Below, in pieces: positions 51,485 to 63,251 of a stretch of DNA of 64,000 nucleotides. The stretch comes from Acidobacteriaceae bacterium (GTDB taxonomy: Bacteria; Acidobacteriota; Terriglobia; Terriglobales; Acidobacteriaceae), in the NCBI GenBank assembly GCA_030038195.1, contig JASHPJ010000040.1:1-64000 (forward strand). Reading direction: 5' to 3'. The first letter of the stretch is position 1. Each line of letters begins with the position of its first letter. The position numbers and the translations under genes are program-made. The notes beneath the pieces were generated by a model, which worked only from the letters and a program-made list of their open reading frames with translations, was not told the DNA's origin and made no database searches.

Positions 51485-52252
51485 TCACGCTCCGCGGCGT
51501 TTCAATGCTGCGGGCTCAGGCCACGAGCCCTGTGCGCGCAGGGCGGCGACTTCGTCGTGCGTGGCGTCTGCCGCAACGCGCGCATCGGCATACACGCGCG
51601 CATCCCCGAAGCAGATGCGTGCTGAAAAACCGGGAAGGCCGAGCACCTTCCACAAGTGGCGGAGAAATCCGGCGTCGCCATACCAGCAGAGATCACGCTC
51701 CTCTGCGCCACCCTGGGGAAGATAGCGAATGGCCGCGGGCGAGATGGGCGCGCCCGTCTCGATTGCAGGATGAAGAAGACGGCGGTGAAAGCGATGGACC
51801 TGGCTGCCGTCTGTGCTGGTGCCTTCAGGGAAAAGCAAAACTGGAACCGGCAGTGCGAGCCGCCCGGTAATTATGCTCGCGGCGAGGTTGGCGCTGGCCA
51901 GGCTGGTGCGATCGAGAAAGATAGCGCCGCCGGCGCGCGCGGCCCTGCCAAAGAAAGGCCAGCGATCGACCTCAGCCTTGGAGACGAAGAAGCACGGCAT
52001 AGCCGCCGAGTAAATCACGATATCGAGATAGCCGAGATGGTTCGAGACGGCCAATCCGCGGCCAGGCAACGCGCCGTCCACGCGGAAGGAAATGCCCAGG
52101 CTGGCGAGAACGCCGCGCGATGCCGACTGAAGCCACTGCGCGCGGCGCTCGAGCGAGAGCGGGCCGCGCAAGCGGATGCGCCAGTAGCGAAGAACGCAAA
52201 GCGCCAGTGTCCATGCCAGCGCCACAGCGCGCCGGCAGCGGCGCAGCATCAT
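51485..52252 (-). CDS. olsA: Lyso-ornithine lipid O-acyltransferase (PlsC-like)
   Basis: 255 residues from the ATG at 52252, which overlaps the olsB stop in ATGA; a longer frame exists but extends over olsB. A membrane helix precedes the PlsC domain, which has the HX4D motif in VSNHLGYLDIVIY and FPEGTSTDGSQVHRFHRRLL. The EGTST form is characteristic of OlsA rather than of phosphatidate-forming PlsC. With the upstream OlsB it would complete ornithine lipid synthesis by adding the ester-linked fatty acid. The stop is 22 bases from the end of the convergent flavoprotein gene. Confidence 0.85.
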   Translation of the reverse strand: MMLRRCRRAVALAWTLALCVLRYWRIRLRGPLSLERRAQWLQSASRGVLASLGISFRVDGALPGRGLAVSNHLGYLDIVIYSAAMPCFFVSKAEVDRWPFFGRAARAGGAIFLDRTSLASANLAASIITGRLALPVPVLLFPEGTSTDGSQVHRFHRRLLHPAIETGAPISPAAIRYLPQGGAEERDLCWYGDAGFLRHLWKVLGLPGFSARICFGDARVYADARVAADATHDEVAALRAQGSWPEPAALKRRGA

Positions 52253-53154
52253 TGCGCGAGCGGCGCCAGAAAGCGGTTGCGGGCCGAGGCTGCAAGCAAC
52301 CGGAGATCGAGGAGCGTAAGAAAATCGATGGTATGGAACTCGCGGTCCCAGGCCGGCGGCGCGGCGATGCGCGCGCCGATGGCAAGATAGGTTTTGAGCA
52401 GCTTGGGCACCTTGACCGGCTCGGCGACGGGCGACTCTCGATCCTGCTCGCAGGAGGGCGGCTGTGCGCACCTGTCCTGTGGCTCCGCGGGGCACGCGTA
52501 CGCTGCGGCCGGCATAGTCTGGAACTCGGGTGAGACGCGGTAGTTCTGGAGCCGGCGATACATCTGCCAGCCCTCCGCCGGATCACAGGAGTTGAGCGAC
52601 GAGCAGCCGAGCAGATAGCGAAGTCCCATGTCATGAGCATACTGCGCAATGCCGCGCCACAACAACGTGAGCACTTCGGGCGTACGATGCTCGCGATCGA
52701 TCGCGGCGCGGCCCAGTTCCAGGATGCCGGCACGCAGCGGCTCATAGGGAGCGAGATTGAACTCCTGCCCGGAGTAGTAGCCGAGATTGCGCGCGGCCGT
52801 TTCACCGGACTGCATGCGATAAGTGCCAACTACACGGCGGCTCTGCTTGTCTTCGACAACCAGGTGCTCGCAGACCTCGTCGAAGCGGTCTGTGTCCAGC
52901 CCGGTCTCATATGAGCTTTCGAGGCCTTCGCCCAACTCAAGATTGAAGATCCGGAAGCGCAGACGGCACGCGGCCTCGCGATCTTCGCGCGTCTGCGCCA
53001 GGCGGAGACGATAATTTCCCACCTCGGCACGAATATCCGGACGCGCTGGAATCGCAAAGGGCGGCGGCGCTACTGCAGAAAAGGCAATCTCCACAAGGTT
53101 TGTGGAAACAGGAGCAAGCCTGATAGGGACTTTCAGCCGTATGCGAGGGATCAC
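52249..53154 (-). CDS. olsB: Ornithine-acyl-carrier-protein N-acyltransferase (OlsB-like)
   Basis: About 301 residues from a GTG at 53154; no strong ribosome site is seen and the exact start is uncertain. The conserved core reads YRLRLAQTREDREAACRLRF, VVGTYRMQSGETAA, ELGRAAIDREHRTPEVLTLLWRGIAQYA and YLLGCSSLNSCDPAEGWQMYRRL, the OlsB/Acetyltransf_5 pattern. It makes the amide bond of lyso-ornithine lipid. Residues after about 200 add a Cys- and Pro-rich segment (PAAAYACPAEPQDRCAQPPSCEQ) not needed in minimal OlsB. It is coupled to olsA by a 4-base overlap. Confidence 0.82.
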   Translation of the reverse strand: MIPRIRLKVPIRLAPVSTNLVEIAFSAVAPPPFAIPARPDIRAEVGNYRLRLAQTREDREAACRLRFRIFNLELGEGLESSYETGLDTDRFDEVCEHLVVEDKQSRRVVGTYRMQSGETAARNLGYYSGQEFNLAPYEPLRAGILELGRAAIDREHRTPEVLTLLWRGIAQYAHDMGLRYLLGCSSLNSCDPAEGWQMYRRLQNYRVSPEFQTMPAAAYACPAEPQDRCAQPPSCEQDRESPVAEPVKVPKLLKTYLAIGARIAAPPAWDREFHTIDFLTLLDLRLLAASARNRFLAPLAQ

Positions 53155-53256
53155 GCTTGCAGTATGTGCGCGCGGCTGTAAAAGGATGGTCAAACTGATG
53201 CAAAAACAGTGCAAATATCCGGATCGGATTTCATGGGGCTCTCACAAAACAGGACA

Positions 53257-53400
53257 CTAGTGTGGTGTCCCAGAAGTTCGTATCATAAATTGACATCCCA
53301 AACCGCAAGCCCTTTGACTCCGTTTGGCCGAAAAATCGGCCAAACGTCGCTCAGGATGACAGCGTATTGGTGGTGCGAACTTCTGACTCAGGACACCACG
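53257..53400. repeat. MITE-like dispersed element, copy E
   Basis: Left end CTAG then TGTGGTGTCCCAGAAG; the right end reaches GAACTTCTGACTCAGGACA but is followed by CCACG instead of CTAG. The internal hairpin is perfect: CGTTTGGCCG (53321-53330) with CGGCCAAACG (53337-53346). Just before the left end, CAGGACACTAG looks like the right end of another copy, so two elements may once have lain head to tail. Confidence 0.8.
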
Positions 53401-53408
53401 CTCGCATG

Positions 53409-53451
53409 AAAAAACGAACGGCCTGAAGCGCGACTGCACCCCGGCCGTTCG
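53409..53451 (-). terminator. Rho-independent terminator of the methionine synthase genes
   Basis: Read leftward, the 9-base stem CGAACGGCC / GGCCGTTCG (53415-53423 and 53443-53451) with a 19-base loop is followed by six T residues (53409-53414). It lies about 90 bases beyond the stop of the second methionine synthase gene. Confidence 0.75.
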
Positions 53452-53542
53452 AGGAGGCCCATTTTGTTCCCACCGTTACCTGATTCTTCATGCTACATAG
53501 ATCGAAGAAATTCTACGCAAAATTCTGAGGAATTGCCGTCGT

Positions 53543-56259
<2,717 letters not shown>

Positions 56260-56263
<4 letters not shown>

Positions 56264-57366
56264 GCTCTGGCCTCGATCAAGCCGGCATGGAGCTGGCGCG
56301 GGGGTTGGCCTTCAAGAGCCTTGGCGATGGCCGCGATGTGTTCGGGGGTGTTGCCGCAGCAGCCGCCGGCGATGTTGATGAGTCCGCCCTGCGCAAACTC
56401 GCTCAGCGAACGGGCCATGTCTGCCGGTCCGAGATCGAAGCCGGTTTCAGACAATGGATTGGGCAGGCCCGCATTCGGATAACAGGAGATGGCAACGTCG
56501 GCTTTCTCTGAAAGCTCGGAGAGAAACGGATACATGAGCTGCGGGCCGAGCGAGCAGTTGAGTCCCACCGACAATGGCTTGACGTGGCGCACCGCGTTCC
56601 AGAAGGCCTCAGTGGTTTGCGCGGAGATGAGCGTCTCGCCACCGCGGCCGACGGCTGCGGAGATCATCACCGGCAGCTTTTTGCCCTGCTCTTCGAAGAC
56701 TTCCTGAATGGCCACCAGCGCGGCCTTAGCGTTGAGCGAGTCGAAGATGGTTTCCACCAGCAGCAGGTCAACGCCGCCGGCGATGAGCGCGCGCGCCTCG
56801 TGCGCGTAGGCCGACTTGACCTGGTCGAAGGTGACGACGCGGAAGCTGGGATCGTCGGCGTCGGGCGAGTTGGAGAGCGAGACGGTGAGCGGGCCGATGG
56901 CTCCGGCGACAAACCGCTGGCGGCCGGTGGCGTTGGCCAGCCGGTCGGCCCATTCGCGGCACTGCCGCGCCGAGGTCTCGTTGATCTCCCAGGCAAGGTC
57001 GTTCAGAAACTTGTCTTCGATGACTTTCTGGTAGAACGCAGGGTCTTTGCGGCCGTCGTGCTCGCGCGGATCGTCGACGAAGAACTCGCTCTGGGTAATG
57101 CTTGTCGCACCAAAGGTATTGGTCTCGATGATGTCGGCGCCGGCCTCGAGAAAGCGGCGATGGATGTCGCCGATCATCGCCGGCTGCGTGAGCGAGAAGA
57201 GGTCGCCGTTGTTGAGCAGGTCCTTTTTCGCGTCTTGGAAGCGCTCGCCGCGGATGTCGGCCTCCTTCATGCCGTAGGTGCGGATCGTGGTGCCCATGGC
57301 TCCGTCGATGATGGCGATCCGGCTCTCGAGAATCGCTTCGAGAGGATGTTTCCGCTCCGTAGTCAT
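56260..57366 (-). CDS. metH: Cobalamin-dependent methionine synthase, homocysteine-binding part
   Basis: 368 residues from the ATG at 57366 (AGGA 7 bases upstream). It is a single zinc-dependent homocysteine S-methyltransferase barrel: [25 protein letters not shown] at the start, [15 protein letters not shown] for the first Zn Cys and [18 protein letters not shown] for the paired Cys. This equals the N-terminal third of one-piece MetH. It ends in a 4-base overlap with the gene for the remaining modules, so the pair is translated together. A free-standing BhmT-like role is less likely because of this coupling. Confidence 0.92.
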
Positions 57367-57609
57367 GGAAAGTTCCTGAAAAATCCCGTCCAAGGTTATG
57401 AGTTATATGGGCCGCACGGTTTGATTCGGGGACAAACAGCCTTCTATCAAGAATATCGAACTTCGATGAGCCCTCGAACCCATTCGCGGCGAATGCGCCG
57501 GGAAGACGGTTGAATTGCGCTCAGGACCTATCTAATGGATGCGCAGCCAACCCTGCGGATTCACCAGGCCGGCCAGCGAGCGGGCTATAAACTGAAGTAG
57601 GCACACGCA

Positions 57610-58605
<996 letters not shown>

Positions 58606-58619
58606 GGAAACAGGTTGCA

Positions 58620-59792
58620 ATGGCCGCGTGTGAGCACAATCCGAACCAGGACGCGTACTGGATGCGGCGCGCGCTGGAGCTGGCGCGGCGCGGCATTGGG
58701 CTGTGCTCGCCCAATCCAGTAGTGGGGTGCGTGATTCTGGATCTCGCCGGGCAGGTGGTGGGCGAGGGATGGCATGAGTACGACTTGATAGACCATGCGG
58801 AAGTGGTTGCGCTACGCGAGGCCAGGCAGCACGCGAGCGAGCGGCTGCGTGGCGGTACGGCGTATGTGACGCTGGAACCCTGCAACCACACCGGCCGCAC
58901 GCCGCCCTGCACCGGCGCATTGATTGACGCGGGGCTGGCTCGCGTGGTGGCCGCGACCGGCGATCCCAATCCCAATGTAGCCGGCGGCGGAATGGCTGCG
59001 CTGGCCGCCGCGGGGATCGAAACTGCCGTGGGCGTCTGCGAAGCCGAAGCCCGCCGGCTCAATGAAGGCTTTGCGCGCTGGAGCCGGCACAAGCGGCCCT
59101 TTGTGCTGATGAAGGTGGCCATGTCGCTCGACGGGCGCATTGCGCCGCCAACCGGGATGCATGCGGCGCGCGAGTCTTTCTGGATCACGAGCGAAGCCGC
59201 CCGCGCCGCCGTGCAGCCGCTGCGCTGGCAGGCGGACGCGGCGATGGTGGGCGTGGATACGGTGGTTGCCGACGATCCGATGTTGACGGACCGCAGCGGG
59301 CTGCGGCGCAGACGGCCGCTGCTGCGCATCGTGCTGGACTCGGCTTTGCGGATGCCGCTCGACTCCAAGATGGTGGCGACGGCGCAGAACGACGTGGTGA
59401 TTTATACGGTTTCCAACGACGAGCAACGGGCTGGCGCGTTGTGCGAGCGCGGCGTGCGCGTGGAAGTGCTGTCCGCCGAAGCCGGACGCGTTCCGCTGGG
59501 CAAGGTGCTGGACCAGCTTGGCCAGGAAGGCATTCTCACGCTGCTGACCGAGACCGGCACGCGGCTGAACACGGCGCTGCTCTCGGCCGGGCTGGTGGAT
59601 CGCGTGCACCTGTTCGTCTCGCCGCAGATCATGGGCTCGGACGCGGTGCCGGCCTTTCGCGGGATGGCCAGCTTTGTGCGCATGACCGATGTGGAAGTGG
59701 AGCGGTACGGGAACGACCTGGGATTGTGCTCGCTGCTGCGCGACCCGTGGCCGAAGAACAGAGATCAGGGGTCAGGGGCCAGGGATCAGTAA
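58620..59792 (+). CDS. ribD: Bifunctional riboflavin deaminase/reductase RibD
   Basis: 390 residues. The N-terminal deaminase (1-150) has the zinc site [12 protein letters not shown] and [20 protein letters not shown]. The C-terminal reductase (about 155-375) starts [18 protein letters not shown] and has [16 protein letters not shown] and [34 protein letters not shown]. It performs the second and third steps of riboflavin synthesis. The last dozen residues ([12 protein letters not shown]) come from a GGGGTCAGGGxxCAGGGATCAG repeat-like stretch and are probably a neutral extension. It follows ftsY by 14 bases. Confidence 0.95.
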   Translation: MAACEHNPNQDAYWMRRALELARRGIGLCSPNPVVGCVILDLAGQVVGEGWHEYDLIDHAEVVALREARQHASERLRGGTAYVTLEPCNHTGRTPPCTGALIDAGLARVVAATGDPNPNVAGGGMAALAAAGIETAVGVCEAEARRLNEGFARWSRHKRPFVLMKVAMSLDGRIAPPTGMHAARESFWITSEAARAAVQPLRWQADAAMVGVDTVVADDPMLTDRSGLRRRRPLLRIVLDSALRMPLDSKMVATAQNDVVIYTVSNDEQRAGALCERGVRVEVLSAEAGRVPLGKVLDQLGQEGILTLLTETGTRLNTALLSAGLVDRVHLFVSPQIMGSDAVPAFRGMASFVRMTDVEVERYGNDLGLCSLLRDPWPKNRDQGSGARDQ

Positions 59793-59814
59793 ACTGTATG
59801 CGCCGATTAAAAAG

Positions 59815-59845
59815 GCGAGGGCGCATTCCCAGTTTGCGCCCTCGC
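59815..59845 (+). terminator. Hairpin downstream of ribD, possible terminator
   Basis: An 11-base perfect stem, GCGAGGGCGCA and TGCGCCCTCGC, with a 9-base loop lies 23 bases after the ribD stop. A T-rich stretch (TTTCTCTATTTTTT) begins about 10 bases further on, so termination is plausible but not textbook. Confidence 0.5.
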
Positions 59846-59895
59846 TGGAGGATGTTTCTCTATTTTTTCGTCTAATATAGGCGCACTATAGCCCG

Positions 59896-60285
59896 CTACT
59901 GGCCCTGCACGATGCGGATGGACGCACTCTCTATATCTCTGGACCGCTTGTCGAGCCGGGACGTGATCTGGTTGCGGTATTGCACGCTGCGCAGCAAGTG
60001 ATGCGAGCCGACCTCATCGAATTTGAGAACCACCCGCCTGTCGGATGGAGGGGGATCGCCGGGATGAACGAGCCAGGTGAAGCTCCGCGAGGCTCCTGCG
60101 AGGATCACCGCGTTTCCTCCATCGGTTCCAATCACTTTGTATAGGCCGGCGGGGCACGACTTGCCCTGCACCGTGAAGTTGAAAGGCACGTTGAGATTGG
60201 TTTCCGCCATAGCGGAGTGAGCGGTAAGAGCTGCTGCCGCCATCACGACTGGCGTCAGAACGAAGGAACGAAGTGTGATTCGCAT
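59896..60285 (-). CDS. Small exported protein of an acidobacteria-typical family
   Basis: 129 residues from the ATG at 60285 (GGAGG 9 bases upstream). A signal peptide (SFVLTPVVMAAAALTAHSAMA) is followed by a beta-rich domain: TNLNVPFNFTVQGKSCPAGLYKVIG, SRSFTWLVHPGDPPPSDRRVVLKFDEVGSHHLLRSVQYRNQITSRLDK. I know close relatives from many acidobacterial genomes, often several per genome, all without a known role. It is probably periplasmic. Its start lies close to the 3' end of the large regulator gene transcribed in the same direction. Confidence 0.8.
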   Translation of the reverse strand: MRITLRSFVLTPVVMAAAALTAHSAMAETNLNVPFNFTVQGKSCPAGLYKVIGTDGGNAVILAGASRSFTWLVHPGDPPPSDRRVVLKFDEVGSHHLLRSVQYRNQITSRLDKRSRDIESASIRIVQGQ

Positions 60286-60361
60286 GTGTGTTGACCTCCT
60301 GCCTGCGAAACACACTAGCCATCTCGAATTTCAAAGTCGTCAAGTTCCCATCCAAAAAACG

Positions 60362-62152
60362 TCAAGTTTTTTCTTGACGCTTCCTGGCTGTGTTTCTTGC
60401 CGGCTGACCGTCCCCGCGAGCTGCAAGATTCTTCTCCATGCGCTGCGCCTGCTCACGCAGCTCGGCAGCTTCTGCGTGCGCCTTGCGCCGTTTGGCGTGC
60501 TGCGCGGCTGAGTACAGGGCTGCAGCCGCATGCTGCCAACTGCCGGCTGCCTCGTAGTGCATGGCCATCTCGCGGGCCACGTCCGCTTCGCGCCCTGCGA
60601 ACAGCTCGCCCAGGCGGCGCGCAACGCGCTCGTGGCGGCGCGCACGCCGCGACGCTGGCTGGCGCTGATAAAGCACCTCGCGATACAGGCCGTGCGCGAA
60701 GACGTAAAATGCTGAGCTGCCGCCATCCGGCAGCTCATCCTCACCGGCGCGCTCGACAAAGTGCACATGGCGCGCCAGGCCGTCACACAACTCTTCAATT
60801 TCAGCTGCGTCTTTTTCGAGGGCAGCGGCAACGGCCCATGCGGAGAAGGCAACCGTCGTGAGGCTGCCGGCCTCAAGCACGCTCTGTTCCAATGAATTGA
60901 GCCGCTCGATCTCAAGCTCAACCATCTGGGCCAGCTCATCGGGCACGCCGGCGCCGGCCTGATCGAGCGGCGTGCGCAGCTCCCACGCGGTTGCGTCGGC
61001 TTTCTGGCTGCAGACAAGGCAACCCTGCACGATCAGGTGCTCGAGGATAGCGATGGCAAACAGCGGATTGCCCTCGGAATGCCGATGAATAAAGGCACCC
61101 AGTCCTTCAGGCAGGTCTTCCTGCCTGAGCTCGCCGCTGACGAGCTGCTTGACCGAGGCGCGCGTCAGCGGCGCGAGCGCGATCTCTTCGCAGAGCTTGT
61201 GCACGCGCAGGTCCTGCCTGAGCGCCTTGAGCGGATGCCCGGCCGCTACGCTGCGCGGCCGGCAGGTGGCCAGCACCATCAACTGCGCCGGCGCACGGCG
61301 CAAGGCCAGCGCGGAGACGAGGTTGAGTGTGGCTTCATCGGCCCAGTGCAGGTCTTCGAGCACCAGGATCAGCGGCTTTACGGCGGCCAGTTCTTCGAGG
61401 GCTGCGCAGAGGTCGCCGGGCATGCGCTCGTGGTTGACGCCCTGGGCCGTCTCGGCAGACCGGCCAAGCCTGGCGAGCCACGCGGGTGCAATCCGCGAAA
61501 GAGTACGGCAAGCAGCATCACCGTCTGTCGATGCGCATAGCTGGCCCAGCGCTTCCATCACGGGGTAGTACTCTTCCCTGACGCCCACTCCGGGCACGCA
61601 CTGGCCGCGGGCTACGCGTGCAGCGTGGCCGCGGTTTTCCGGCCGGCAAAAGGCATCGACGAGAGCGGTCTTGCCGATACCGGCTTCGCCGGTAACAAAG
61701 ACGATGCGCCGCTGCCCACGGGCAAGAAAGTCGAACTCCGCCTTGAGCCGCTCAAGCTCATGGCTGCGATTGACAAAACCGGCCGGCTTCCCGTCGCAGG
61801 GCGCCGGCGACACGGGCACGGCTGCGCGCACGTCAGTCACCGCTGCCACAAAGCAATAGCCGCGCTTGGGCAGCGTCTGGATGAAGCGCGGCTGGCCGGC
61901 GTCGTCGCCCAGGAGCTTGCGCAGCTCGAGCACATAGGTACGGAGCACCTGCGGCTGCACATAGGTTTCCGGCCAGAGCGCATCGAGCAGCTCGTCGTGG
62001 GTTACCAGCCGCCCGGGGTGGCCCACGAGGTATTCGAGCACCGCAAATGGCTTGGGCGGCAGCGGAATCTGCAGGCCATCGCGCCACAGGCATCCGTTCA
62101 CCGCATCCAGCCGGAAAGGCTCAAACTGCTTCATCCCTTTGGAATCTACCAA
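60362..62152 (-). CDS. Winged-helix transcriptional regulator fused to an AAA-type ATPase
   Basis: 596 residues from a TTG at 62152 with GGGAG 5 bases upstream; an ATG six codons later has no good site. Residues about 7-105 form an OmpR/PhoB-type winged helix: FEPFRLDAVNGCLWRDGLQIPLPPKPFAVLEYLV and PQVLRTYVLELRKLLGD. Residues about 130-400 are an ATPase with Walker A FVTGEAGIGKTALVDAF and Walker B LILVLEDLHWADEATLNLV, like STAND-type regulators. The C-terminal part is helical and rich in Ala, Glu and Arg, possibly TPR-like. Such proteins act as signal-gated activators; no phosphorylation site is present. Target genes unknown. Confidence 0.85.
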   Translation of the reverse strand: MVDSKGMKQFEPFRLDAVNGCLWRDGLQIPLPPKPFAVLEYLVGHPGRLVTHDELLDALWPETYVQPQVLRTYVLELRKLLGDDAGQPRFIQTLPKRGYCFVAAVTDVRAAVPVSPAPCDGKPAGFVNRSHELERLKAEFDFLARGQRRIVFVTGEAGIGKTALVDAFCRPENRGHAARVARGQCVPGVGVREEYYPVMEALGQLCASTDGDAACRTLSRIAPAWLARLGRSAETAQGVNHERMPGDLCAALEELAAVKPLILVLEDLHWADEATLNLVSALALRRAPAQLMVLATCRPRSVAAGHPLKALRQDLRVHKLCEEIALAPLTRASVKQLVSGELRQEDLPEGLGAFIHRHSEGNPLFAIAILEHLIVQGCLVCSQKADATAWELRTPLDQAGAGVPDELAQMVELEIERLNSLEQSVLEAGSLTTVAFSAWAVAAALEKDAAEIEELCDGLARHVHFVERAGEDELPDGGSSAFYVFAHGLYREVLYQRQPASRRARRHERVARRLGELFAGREADVAREMAMHYEAAGSWQHAAAALYSAAQHAKRRKAHAEAAELREQAQRMEKNLAARGDGQPARNTARKRQEKT

Positions 62153-62389
62153 ATCTGCTCCCGTTCTTTTTTAGCAGTTTCCGTTCCACGCGCGCAGCGC
62201 GACTACCCAGCGAAAAGCCAAGGTTGATGGATTGGGAAGCGCTACTCGTCTCATTTCTTTGCTCTCAAGCCGTTCATTTTCGAACAGGCGTGTCCGCTAT
62301 AGAACATCGCCGGCGGCCAGACTGCTGAAAGGCTTTTATGCGTCCCTGAAGGGAACGGTTCGCTTATTGTGCCGCACTACAATAAGTTC

Positions 62390-63076
62390 ATGTTCACCGG
62401 CATCATTGAGCAGACGGGGACCCTCGTGAGCCTGGAGAGCCGCGGCGGCGTTCGGCGCATCACCGTCGAGGCGCCGGGGATCGCCGGGCGGCTGCGCGAG
62501 GGCGATTCGCTGGCTGTCTCGGGCGTCTGCCTGACCGCGCTCGACGTCGATCCAAACTACTTCCACGCCGACCTGGCGCAGGAGACGCTGGACCGCACCG
62601 CGCTTGGCTCGCTGGCGTCGGGCGCGCGGGTGAATCTGGAGCTGCCCACGGCAGCCGGAAGCCCGCTGGGCGGACATATCGTCCAGGGGCACGTGGACGG
62701 GACAGGTATCCTGACGGCGCTGGACCCGGTGATCCCGGAGTCGAGCCCGCAGTTCGATCGCCAGACAACCGACTGGACCCTCAAGGTGCGGGTTCCGAAG
62801 AACACCCGGCAGTGGATGGTCCACAAGGGTTCCGTGGCCGTGGAGGGGATCAGCCTGACCATTGCCGGCTTCGACGGCGAGGAGATCAGCATCGCCATTT
62901 TGCCGCTGACCTACTGGCGGACCAATCTGCACACCCTGGCCTCCGGCGCGCCGGTCAATATCGAGGCGGATGTGTTGGTGAAGCTGGCGGCATCGCAGGC
63001 GCAAGCTGCACGAAAACCAGAGCGAAAACCGGAGTTCGAGCTGACCGAGGCGTGGCTGGTGGCAAACGGCTATTGA
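62390..63076 (+). CDS. ribE: Riboflavin synthase alpha chain
   Basis: 228 residues from the ATG at 62390, which gives the invariant start MFTGIIEQTGTLVSLE. The protein has the expected two-fold internal repeat of lumazine-binding domains: EGDSLAVSGVCLTALD and the second-half equivalent KGSVAVEGISLTIAGFD. GGHIVQGHVDGTG is the conserved lumazine-binding segment. It dismutates two 6,7-dimethyl-8-ribityllumazine molecules into riboflavin. No FMN riboswitch motif was seen upstream. The partner ribD lies about 3 kb away. Confidence 0.96.
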   Translation: MFTGIIEQTGTLVSLESRGGVRRITVEAPGIAGRLREGDSLAVSGVCLTALDVDPNYFHADLAQETLDRTALGSLASGARVNLELPTAAGSPLGGHIVQGHVDGTGILTALDPVIPESSPQFDRQTTDWTLKVRVPKNTRQWMVHKGSVAVEGISLTIAGFDGEEISIAILPLTYWRTNLHTLASGAPVNIEADVLVKLAASQAQAARKPERKPEFELTEAWLVANGY

Positions 63077-63251
63077 GACGGCAAGGCGCTGAAAACGGGA
63101 AGATTCCACCGGCTCGACCGGCCAGGAATCGGCGCCGAACGTTGGGACGCGCCAGCTCGTCTATCCGGTTGCCGATACTGATACCCTTGATCAGAGCGTT
63201 TTGGAAAGATTCGCCGGGCGCCGCTGGCGCGCCGGGGCGGTAACCGGAGTT

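Noticed and set aside
57394..57609. Possible SAM, SAH or cobalamin riboswitch before the methionine synthase genes
   Set aside because: I looked for the conserved cores of these riboswitches between the divergent metH and ftsY starts and saw none; the leader is also short.
62153..62389. Possible FMN riboswitch before ribE
   Set aside because: The AGGGTGAAATTCC-type core is absent.
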